Source: Ornithodoros turicata (taxonomy: Eukaryota; Arthropoda; Arachnida; Ixodida; Argasidae). From it: a DNA stretch of 64,000 nucleotides. Each line of letters opens with the position of its first letter. Position 1 is the stretch's first letter. The position numbers and the translations under genes were made by a program. Under the pieces are notes generated by a model, which saw only the letters and a list, made by a program, of their open reading frames with translations, did no database searches and was not told the origin of the DNA. Below are positions 1 to 7,887 of this stretch, in pieces. Location of the stretch: the NCBI RefSeq assembly GCF_037126465.1, contig NC_088206.1, positions 14,674,702-14,738,701 on the forward strand. The letters run 5' to 3'.

Positions 1-540
1 CCACAACCTGCCCTGCTGTATCACCAATTCGCAAGAACAGCACCCTGCTGCTTTCGTGGGCCTTTAAAACAAATAAATCTGCCTAACATATGTATAAAAA
101 GCACCTTGCATAGAAGCGTTTGCTATGGCACATTCACCACCATAATTGCTAAGCCAATTAAAAGAATCATCACAACATCCTGTCACAATAATGTTCCCGC
201 AGGTCCATCTAAAGCACACTTACATGCACTCGGTCCAGCACAGATCAGAGTCACTAAATAGGGGTACAGAGCATGGTATTCCTTTTCCGCGCCGGAGCCG
301 CCGTTCTGTGTCCGCGATTGGGCCCGATCGTGTCACGTGGTTTCTCCTTCCACGAACGCGCCGTCCATGTTGGTCCCCTCCATCCAAAACCGGTTTCCAC
401 GGTCGCGCCGCTGGCTCGACTGCGCGCTGTTCTCCGTCGGAGAAGGGGGAGATTGCGTCTCGTTGCTAGGCGACGCAGCTGCGCCGGACCCAAGATGGCG
501 GTCTCGCTTAGTGTCGCTACTCTGCTCCATATTTAGTGAC
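1..540. other. GC-rich promoter-like segment left of the first transposon
   Basis: Bases 1-250 are unremarkable AT-rich DNA. Bases 255-532 are rich in CG dinucleotides and hold a near-palindrome GTTGCTAGGCGAC (462-474) resembling an RFX/X-box and AAGATGGCGG (493-502), a YY1-type core-promoter motif. A minus-strand reading frame (333-530, 65 codons, starting MEQSSDTKRD) is rich in Ser, Asn, Glu and Arg and could be a first coding exon of a gene extending left, but it has no recognisable homology and no convincing donor site. The 8-bp target of the adjacent transposon is 533-540. Confidence 0.3.
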
Positions 541-2198
541 CACGGAGGAGAAGTAAGGAGACCGAACTCGACTGGAGAATGACGTCCCGATTCCTCGAGT
601 CTATTGTTGGCCGCGGCGCGGCGCTCGCGTTCCCTCCGGTACTAGCTCCGCGAAATCGCCTGCAAGGCAATGCGCTGTTTGCCCTCGAATACTCTACTAA
701 GAAGCGTTAAAAACGAGTGTTTGTGTAATAAAAATTAACAACAATTTCTCCAATAATGAGTTAATGTTTTCTGGTCAGCTCCAATCTTGTTTTGCAATTT
801 CTGTTGCCTCGTTTTCGTGTCATAGGTGGCACCTACTCCAAAGGAAGCAAAGGTTGTGTTGAAAAGCCACATTTAAATGGCGTGGAGGGAATGATGTGTT
901 TGAAGATCTGTAAAGTTTCCGGACGCGATCTTTTCGGAATATGTCGGAATTTCTATGTGGTGTAGCCGCATAAGCTGGGACTGGGAAAGTTTTATCTGCG
1001 TACGTGTGAACCAATTAAGAGAACTTCGTGTATGGCGACGTTTTAGTGACACGCTATGCTACGGTTTTGGGAACAGAAAAGAAAGTCGGTATGTAGTCTG
1101 TAATGTGTGTCGTCCAACACTGACATCTTGAATAACACTGACTTTTGATGTTCAGTTCCATTATAAGTAAGTAAATATAAGTAAATTGAAACTCCTATAG
1201 GCATATGCCTATAGGAGTTTCAATTTACTTCAGCACAAGCATGCTGCTACGCTACACCAGGTATTCTACCTAAGCTAAAAAAGACCCAAATTCAGTAGAT
1301 ATGGGCTTGACACCCCAACCGGACACCAAGATGAAAATCGTCTTCGGGATCTCTTCCTTAAACTGAAGTACGTGTACTGTGTCCTCTGCCGCGTTTGCAA
1401 ACCTGTGACAGAAAGTGCGTTCCGGCACCTTGGCATTAAATTCATGTGCGGTGTCATGTGAAATGTAACTCTATCCTCTGTACCCTAGTGGATGCTTTAC
1501 AATTACGACAAAAAGTTCGCGTTTCCCAAAACGTTGTGCACGCGAAGCGGATGGTAGAAACGCGCGCTAGGACGCTGTCGTGCAACAGCTGGAATCCAAA
1601 TGTGCTCAATTACATCATTTCCTCACGCTGCGAGACGTTTGTGGGAAGTAATAATAATCAGTGCACACCATAAACAATGTATATCTCGCAGTCGTCCATT
1701 GCCAGTCACGAAAACTTATACTACCATCCTGTACGATGTCAAACAACCACCTTTGTGCTCCTTCGGGTGTCTTTTTATCTCAAATAAAACAAAACATACT
1801 TCCGCGATTCTTAATAGCTTCCTAACTGCGAGAGCACTACGCTTATTTACACCTTCAAGCCTTCGAGCAAACGCGGATCCCCTTGACGGCGGCTTCCCCA
1901 CATTGTAAAATGAAAGCTTCCCGCTTTGCACCAACAAGGACTCCAGGCGAAAAATGCAAAGAGAGATCGTTCCTTGATACACGACAATCGTGTTTCTTTA
2001 TCAAACTATTTTTTCCTGCTTGCACTGGACACACTAGTAACTCTGACACAGCACATTTACAAGCACGTCATTTCAGAGGAGCAGGTACCTGAGGGAGCGC
2101 GAGCGCCGCGCCGCGGCCACAATTAGACTCGAGGAATCGGGACCACACTTTTTCAACGGCGGCGCGGCAGAGTTCGGTCTCCTTACTTCTCCTCCGTG
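541..2198. mobile_element. Non-autonomous DNA transposon with about 110-bp terminal inverted repeats
   Basis: The ends are inverted copies of each other: 541-650 begins CACGGAGGAGAAGTAAGGAG, and 2089-2198 carries the reverse complement with small differences. The element is flanked by a perfect 8-bp direct repeat TTAGTGAC (533-540 and 2199-2206), the expected target-site duplication. An 8-bp duplication is typical of hAT and P superfamilies, but the long inverted repeat starting CACGG fits neither family's usual end, so superfamily is left open. The interior has only short ORFs. One broken frame around 1290-1460 contains clustered Cys residues and may be a transposase relic. It lies about 200 bp beyond the stop of the first LRR gene. 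Confidence 0.8.
1179..1230. repeat. Perfect 52-bp palindrome
   Basis: The 26 bases 1179-1204 are exactly the reverse complement of 1205-1230, with no spacer; the centre is GCATATGC. It lies inside the 541-2198 transposon. A spacerless perfect palindrome of this length suggests a local snap-back duplication or assembly artefact rather than a regulatory site. Confidence 0.9.
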
Positions 2199-2408
2199 TT
2201 AGTGACTCTAGCACGGACTGAATAGGTGGTATTAAGAAAGTTCCAGAATCGGCTGCCATGGTCTGAGACGCCCCGAAAAGAAGTTCGTGAAGTCTCAGTG
2301 TGTGCCAATCTCCCGACGCACGGATACAGGCCTCACACTTATAAATATGCAATCAGATCAGTTCTGTGAGCACCTAGCAATGCTACGTTAAAACAGCAGC
2401 GATGTCTT
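2199..2408. other. 3' flank of the first LRR gene
   Basis: Short stretch between the transposon and the stop codon of the minus-strand LRR gene. It should contain that gene's 3' UTR. No other gene or repeat was recognised. Confidence 0.4.
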
Positions 2409-4457
2409 CTACAAAAACAACAATTTCGCGGCTTCTACACACCGTCTGGCATCTTCTTCGGCACACTCTGTGACGTATTTAACTTGATGAACTACGGAAT
2501 CACACTTCCAGAGTATCCGAAATGCTTCTCTACAATCAGAATCCCTGCAGGTGCCTAGGGCAAACCTCGTAGCCCGATTCAGCATCTGTTCATTTCTCTG
2601 AAGCGCGCCTAAAATTTTGCGATGCCCTCGCGAGTTGACATACCCCGACAAAATTTCACAAAATTGGGAGAGTGTGTGGTTCCTTGGAAAATGCTTTGCA
2701 ATCACCCTTACTGTACCTTCATCAAAATAAGGCATCTCAGCGAGAAAAGCGTACAGCGTTTTGTTCACGTCAAGCATAGCTGAAAATGCTCTGGCCGCTT
2801 CCATGTCAAAGGGTACCGCTTCATGCAGCTCGACAAGGCCTATTGTGTCATTTTTTCTCAGGCCCTTAATAAAGGTTGCAAGAGCACCATCCCGGCTAAA
2901 GGTGCACATACAGTGAACAAGCTTGAGGGACCTGGTCTTCTCAAATAATTGTGCGAGAGCTTCAGCAGTATCGCGAAAAATCACAGTCGTGTCTAGGTAG
3001 ACCTCTGTGATGTGACAGTTTGACTCTAATGCCGAGATCACCTGGAACAGAGGGGTGTCCTCCATAGACGAAATGTAAATCTTTTCAATATCGGCACGGT
3101 CGAACGAAATAAGACGCGCCAATTCATTCAACACAACAGTGTTCCATGGCGTACAAATCCTGTGGCAACACTCGTGGCCTGTGATAACTTGAGCGAGTCC
3201 TTCGTCAACCTCATCAGCGAAATCAATTGTTCCAAGATGCACCACTTGGAGCGAAGTGTTCACTGTAAGGGTCTTCACGAACTGTACCAGAGTGGCTGTG
3301 GACAGTTGAGACGAGGTGATATCCAGATCTCGGAGGGTCTGATTTGTCTCCAGAGCTTCTGCAAGATGCCTTGCACCTGAATCTTCAAATCTGTTGTCCC
3401 GAAGTTGTAGTTTCTGTAGGGTAACGTTGACTCTTAGAGCCTGAGCCAGCAGACATACCTCATGTTCCCCAATGCCAGCTTGATTGAGCTCGAGTGTTCT
3501 TATTGTCTCGTTCGTCTTCAATGTATCAGCGAGGTATGGCATAGTGCGAGTAATACCGTCAGATTCATTTACTTTCAAATCCTCAATTGATGTGTTCTCT
3601 TTGAGCGCAATCGCAACAATTTCCAATATATCGTCAGGTATACGACAGAGAAGAAAGTTCTTTAGATGTCTGCCGCATTTTACAATTTTGGCCAAATACA
3701 CAGCAGCATCTCCCTTCAAGTGACAACCATAGATTTGCAGAGATGTCAAGTTACTGCACTGTAGAAGCGCCTTGAACACCAGCTTCATATCCTTCTTGCT
3801 GAGACTGCTGCGACTTAGCACAATGCTTTTTAATTGCGAGGACCTCTCGATAACTTGTGACAGCCGGGATGCAGACCCGGTATCAAAGATGAGGTTGCGT
3901 GCTTCAAAATGCTCTAGCATGGTGTCAGGCCTGGCGCCCTCAAGAAATACATTGTGCTGTGTGCTTGGCTCTAGGGTGCCCGCTTTGACGCTTTTAATGT
4001 TAGAGCCGTGTGCAAGGGCAAGTTTAAGGGCCGTCGGGAAGTGGACAAATAGGCGCGTTTCGTGCAGATCTATTCCTTGTATGCAGGGGTGTTGTTTCAC
4101 GAGCCAGCAGATCAGGTACAGAGAGTCTAGCACAGCAACTTCGGAGAAGATCTCATCATCTGACGGTATTGGGGAAACATTCAGCACTCCAGGCTTACTT
4201 TCCCGAAGCTGTACATCAACAGAGAATAAGATTCTATTGCAGAGTGTCACGTACTCAAGCAACCAGCAACCTGCCTCATCATTCCTGGAACAGGGTTTTG
4301 CGATGTCAATGCCCTTTCGTTTGAAGACGTTCCGCACAGAGAAAATTCTTGATGTCACCGTTGCGGGATCAAGGAATGGAATTTGTCGAGCGATCTCGGC
4401 GATCTCTGGGTGGCTCGAAACGTATTCCTGTGCTTCTTCCGCGCCGTTAAAGGCCAT
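2409..4457 (-). CDS. Leucine-rich-repeat protein, NLRC3/ribonuclease-inhibitor-like (array copy 1)
   Basis: Encodes about 682 residues in one open exon. An N-terminal region of about 150 residues starts MAFNGAEEAQEYVSSHPEIA. It is followed by RI-type repeats of about 28 residues with the pattern LxxNxTLxxLxLxxNxxxxxGAxxLAxAL, clearest around residues 260-420 (for example SGARHLAEALETNQTLRDLD), then more diverged repeats and a conserved helical tail ending CVEAAKLLFL. No NACHT, death fold, signal peptide or membrane helix is visible. Known relatives of this repeat class are cytosolic protein-binding scaffolds (RNH1, NLRC3); ligand and role here are unknown. The ATG at 4455-4457 was chosen over an in-frame ATG 12 bases upstream because an acceptor-like CTCTTTGCAG ends at 4464, so the coding exon starts at 4463. 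This is the most diverged of the six close copies and has the shortest acidic loop near residue 530. Confidence 0.85.
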   Translation of the reverse strand: MAFNGAEEAQEYVSSHPEIAEIARQIPFLDPATVTSRIFSVRNVFKRKGIDIAKPCSRNDEAGCWLLEYVTLCNRILFSVDVQLRESKPGVLNVSPIPSDDEIFSEVAVLDSLYLICWLVKQHPCIQGIDLHETRLFVHFPTALKLALAHGSNIKSVKAGTLEPSTQHNVFLEGARPDTMLEHFEARNLIFDTGSASRLSQVIERSSQLKSIVLSRSSLSKKDMKLVFKALLQCSNLTSLQIYGCHLKGDAAVYLAKIVKCGRHLKNFLLCRIPDDILEIVAIALKENTSIEDLKVNESDGITRTMPYLADTLKTNETIRTLELNQAGIGEHEVCLLAQALRVNVTLQKLQLRDNRFEDSGARHLAEALETNQTLRDLDITSSQLSTATLVQFVKTLTVNTSLQVVHLGTIDFADEVDEGLAQVITGHECCHRICTPWNTVVLNELARLISFDRADIEKIYISSMEDTPLFQVISALESNCHITEVYLDTTVIFRDTAEALAQLFEKTRSLKLVHCMCTFSRDGALATFIKGLRKNDTIGLVELHEAVPFDMEAARAFSAMLDVNKTLYAFLAEMPYFDEGTVRVIAKHFPRNHTLSQFCEILSGYVNSRGHRKILGALQRNEQMLNRATRFALGTCRDSDCREAFRILWKCDSVVHQVKYVTECAEEDARRCVEAAKLLFL

Positions 4458-5070
4458 GTTGGTCTGCAAAGAGAAGTAGGTAGAGTTGGGGCAGGGGCAG
4501 ACAACAATAATTTACAGTTCAGTTGTGTGAAAGTTGTCACAGCCATGATGTTTGCGAAAGAGCTTTGCGAACGAGACACATAGTTTCAAAGGACGCATTC
4601 AGTTTCTTCTTCCCGCACACGGACCATGCATGTTCGTTGTGGCATTCGTCACACTCGTGGTATTACTGGAAACGAACGCCTTTCAATCACATGCAGAAGT
4701 CCATCTCTCAACTGCCACAGCATAGAACAACGTAACACGGTCACAGCGCAAACAACGGAACGGCAACAAGTTGGGAACATGCGACGCTCGCCGTACACTT
4801 TACACGTCCTTAGAGCTCGCCCGCCCGCCCTGGCACGCGTCACGAAGCGAGATGTAGATGCACTCATCGTTTCCTACAGTTGAAAAATGCCCTCGTGATG
4901 TCTGGAAACTACTCGTTGGAAATGTGAGGAGTTCGGGGTACAGGCACGGATTAACCGGCCCAGCATTGTCACTCCTTGTTTTGCAACGCCTTAAGTCTGC
5001 AACCTAGTAGCTGGTAGGCCATGGACTCCCCACACAAAGCTGTCGTCTGCCGCGACTCAATGCCGTATAT
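4458..5070 (-). promoter_or_regulatory. Conserved upstream region of LRR copy 1
   Basis: This stretch is alignable by eye with the upstream regions of the later copies (for example 41124-41650): both contain the block GCCATGATGTTTG, a CATTCGTCACACTCGTGG block and a block ending in a TATACC motif. Its conservation only upstream of LRR coding exons suggests the promoter and 5' UTR intron. The intron acceptor is at 4464-4465. A matching donor was not identified; where copy 7 has a GTAAGT donor (46391-46396) the equivalent bases here read ATGAGT. Confidence 0.45.
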
Positions 5071-5854
5071 ACCGGGTGTTTCAGTTAAATCCCCGGGCTA
5101 AATAATTCGCGAACGGGTGCACCAATCCACGAACTTTCTTTTTTACAAGTATCTGTCCGATACCACCTACAAGCTGCACACCGTGTGAATGAGTGGGAGG
5201 CGCTCATTATTAAAATAAAAATGCAAATGAGTTTCGTAAAAAAGCGTAACTTCTGAAGCAGGGCGCTGTCGGCATTAAAATGGGTACTACCCCTTTTGAG
5301 ACCTTCAATGGACACCTTTTAGAGAAAAATCTGCCACCGAAGCGTGTCATTTGTTGCAGTAATTAATTGGTTTCGGTTTACGTATTTTTCTCGCGGGTGG
5401 TCGCGGCGCAGCGCAAAAGGACGCTCTTTCACTCCCTTATCCATCAATAATTTACGTCCTTACATTAATGAATTACACCAATGAATTACACCAATGAAAT
5501 ACGCCCTTTTGCCCTTCGCCGCGACCAGCCGCGACAAAAATACGTAAACCGAAACCAATTAATTACTGCAACAAATGACCCGCTTCGGTGGCAGATTTTT
5601 CTCTAAAAGGTGTCCACTGAAGGTCCCAAAAGGGGTAGTACCCATTTTAATGCCGACAGCGCCCTGCTTTAGAAGATACGCTTTTTGACGAAACTCATTT
5701 GCATTTTTATTTTAATAATGAGCGCCTCCCACTCATTCACACGGTGTGCAGCTTGTAGGTGGTATCGGACAGATACTTGTAAAAAAGAAAGTTCGTGGAT
5801 TGGTGCACCCGTTCGCGAATTATTTAGCCCGGGGATTTAACTGAAACACCCGGT
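5071..5854. mobile_element. Fold-back element inserted in the LRR copy 1 upstream region
   Basis: The element is a near-perfect inverted repeat with arms of about 385 bp. It begins ACCGGGTGTTTCAG and ends with the reverse complement CTGAAACACCCGGT, with ATA/TATA on both sides. The paralogous upstream regions (about 32700, 37200, 41660) run directly through the equivalent point, reading GTGTATACCAAACAGAGTCT, so they act as empty sites. No ORF of note is present. It is a MITE-like palindromic element; its GGGTGTT ends resemble the families at 49392 and 56410, but the bodies differ. Confidence 0.85.
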
Positions 5855-6197
5855 ATATACCAAAGGGAGTCTGGTCATTAATGGGACCTACGTATACCTG
5901 GAGCTCCACCCACTTTTTGAGCTCTCAGCCCAATCACGAGCCAAAATACAGTTCGCTATTATTGCAGGCCCTCCAGTACTTATTCCTCACCCTTATTTAC
6001 TGGGTACCACCATTTTGGAGAAACTCGATTGATTCGGATTGAAACGGATATCACTGGTGACAGACCAAAATGACGGATTTTGCTCCCACTTTTATCAACG
6101 CCGTCTGCATGGAGAAAGGCATGTTGGGAGACTCAGAACTGCAGAAATGGTTGTTGGCAGTAGTGATTGGCCAGTAGAGTGGCAGAACCACTTCTTC
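5855..6197. promoter_or_regulatory. Distal part of the LRR copy 1 upstream region
   Basis: Continues the homology to other units after the fold-back insertion: the AGCTCCACCCACTTTTTGAG block, CCAATCACGAGCC and ACTGGGT-CCACCATTTTGGAG are all shared. Unlike units 4-6, it lacks the 140-bp segment carrying the conserved hairpin; the sequence ACTTATTCCTCA is present once instead of a duplicated ATTTATACxTCA. Confidence 0.5.
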
Positions 6198-6206
6198 GTA
6201 ACAGAC
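6198..6206. repeat. Target-site repeat GTAACAGAC, first of four
   Basis: The same 9-mer recurs at 6280-6288, 7877-7885 and, with one change (GCAACAGAC), at 10857-10865. It separates three LINE-derived segments. The paralogous units contain the site once, as GTAATAGAC followed by GGCTGCC (for example 33187, 42146), which is also what follows the fourth repeat here. Confidence 0.85.
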
Positions 6207-6279
6207 CTGAGTCGTGACGTTGCCCACATACGTGAGGCCGACAACGGCAAGCCCTATCACCACCACCACCACCACCACC
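6207..6279 (+). mobile_element. LINE 3' tail fragment, extreme 5' truncation (array element 1)
   Basis: Contains only the terminal signature GTCGTGACG...GCCCAC...GGCC-ACAACGGC seen at the 3' ends of the next two LINE copies, followed by a (CAC)n tract. It is bounded by the GTAACAGAC repeats. It reads as a severely truncated insertion of the same LINE family. Confidence 0.7.
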
Positions 6280-6288
6280 GTAACAGAC

Positions 6289-7876
6289 CTGGGGGAAGAA
6301 AACGCTCAACCTGCTACGCAGAATCAGCGGTAAATCATGGGGCTGCAATGCGCGGTCATTGCTCACCCTTCACAAAGCCCTGATCTTGTCACGCATTCTC
6401 TACGTGGCGCCATACGTAGACCTCGCGCCTACACAATGGCAGGCCCTTGAGCGCCTTCATCGCGCTGGCATAAGAACTGCGCTTGGTCTCCCAACGTTCT
6501 CTAGCGTCACCCAAACGTACCTGGAAGCTAAGGAAAAGCCTGTTAGTGTCCACTCTGAGCTCAAAGGACTCCAGTTTCTGGATGATGCATCAACATCCAT
6601 CAGCAAGCATTCCCTCTTCACCGACCTCGAACAGAGGACACACACATCCCTAGGACGCCTGGCTAGTGCCACCAGCTCTCTAGCCAACAGGGGCGCTCTT
6701 CCTCGGCTCCCAGCTAGTCCGCCTACGCCGCCGTGGCGGGAGTTCGTGCCCGCAACAACGCTCCACATTCCGGGTCTACGGAAGAAGAGCGAGTCCAGCC
6801 CCCTAGTGGCCAGGATGGCGGCTGAGAACCTGATCAGCGACGTTTATCACACACATACTCTGGTGTTCACGGATGGCTCCATTGACCACCGTTCCAAAAG
6901 TGCTACCAGTGCGTACTACATCCCGTCAATAAACAAGGCCTGGCAAGGGAAATCAGTTCGCTACCCAATCTCATCTACGACGGCCGAACTCCTGGCCTTG
7001 CTACACGCAGCTGCTGCGGTTCAAGTCACCGGAATACCTAAGGCCGTCTTGCTTACGGACTCCAGAAGTGCCCTCAACAACGTGATAAACCCCATGTGTG
7101 GTAGCATTCTGGCCCGATGTATAAGGAGATCGTGTGCCCAGCATAGGCTAACCGGAGGTGAGCTTACGCTCCAATGGATCCCATCTCATGTCGGCATCAG
7201 AGGCAATGAACGAGCGGACCAGCTAGCTTCCTCAGCACACAACAGCTGCAGCCCATCCTTAGCAGTCCCGGCCGACACTGACAGGCTCATGGTCGTCAAA
7301 CAGCTAGTTGAGGTGCGTCACCCTGGCATACAGGACATCATGCAGAATCACCGACCCTCTCTTCCCACGAAAGATCTTCCCCGTGGTATGCAGACAATGC
7401 TCCATCGATTACGCACAGGATCTGCGTTCACGAACTCGCAACTGTGCAAGATCGGCTCCAGGGAGGACTCCAGTTGCGGACACTGTAATCATCCGGAGAC
7501 AATTGCGCATATCCTGACAGAATGCCGTGCATACCATGCCATGCGGGAAACCCATCTTCCCCACGCCAGGCCTGGTATACTGACGGACGTCCTCTTCCCC
7601 GAAGGTTCTTGTGCGGAACGACTTTCAAAAACTCGCGGCCTCGTGCGTTTTCTTCAAGCAACGGGCCTAGCGGAGAGACCACTCTAGTGCACCTCTCACC
7701 TGCAGTGTGCTTCCGTCCCATCAGTACCGGTCATCCTGCCTCTACATCACTTTGAAGTCCTCAACTCCCCTTTCCCCCACTTTCTTTTCCTTTTTTTTTT
7801 TGGCTATAGTCGTGACGATGCCCACTTGAGTGCGGCCAACAACGGCAAGCTACCTCGACCCCCCCCCCCCCCCCCC
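6289..7876 (+). mobile_element. 5'-truncated I-type LINE (array element 2)
   Basis: Starts immediately after the second GTAACAGAC and contains the end of ORF2 (6299-7687), a 3' UTR with a pyrimidine-rich and T-rich stretch, the GTCGTGACGATGCCCAC signature (7811-7827) and a terminal C-run (7860-7876). The reverse transcriptase part is missing. The terminal C-run in place of poly(A) is a family trait here, as it recurs at 10841. Confidence 0.85.
6299..7687 (+). pseudogene. LINE ORF2 C-terminus: RNase H domain and zinc knuckle, 5'-truncated
   Basis: The open frame runs from the 5' break to the stop at 7687 without interruption. Numbering from base 6359, it holds a thumb/connector region (1-165), then an RNase H domain with the four acidic residues D172 (VFTDGS), E210 (TTAELLAL), D234 (LLTDSRSA) and D287 (NERADQLA), and then a C-terminal knuckle C373-x2-C376-x7-H384-x4-C389. 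RNase H after RT is known for the I/LOA group of LINEs. There is no ATG at the 5' limit and no RT or endonuclease, so this is a dead fragment despite an intact frame. Confidence 0.85.
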
Positions 7877-7887
7877 GTAACAGACCT

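Noticed and set aside
3772..4479. 235-codon plus-strand ORF opposite LRR copy 1
   Set aside because: Antisense shadow of the LRR coding exon; similar shadows recur opposite every copy.
6039..6383. ORF containing a poly-His stretch
   Set aside because: The His run is a translated (CAC)n tail of a LINE fragment; the frame spans two unrelated segments.
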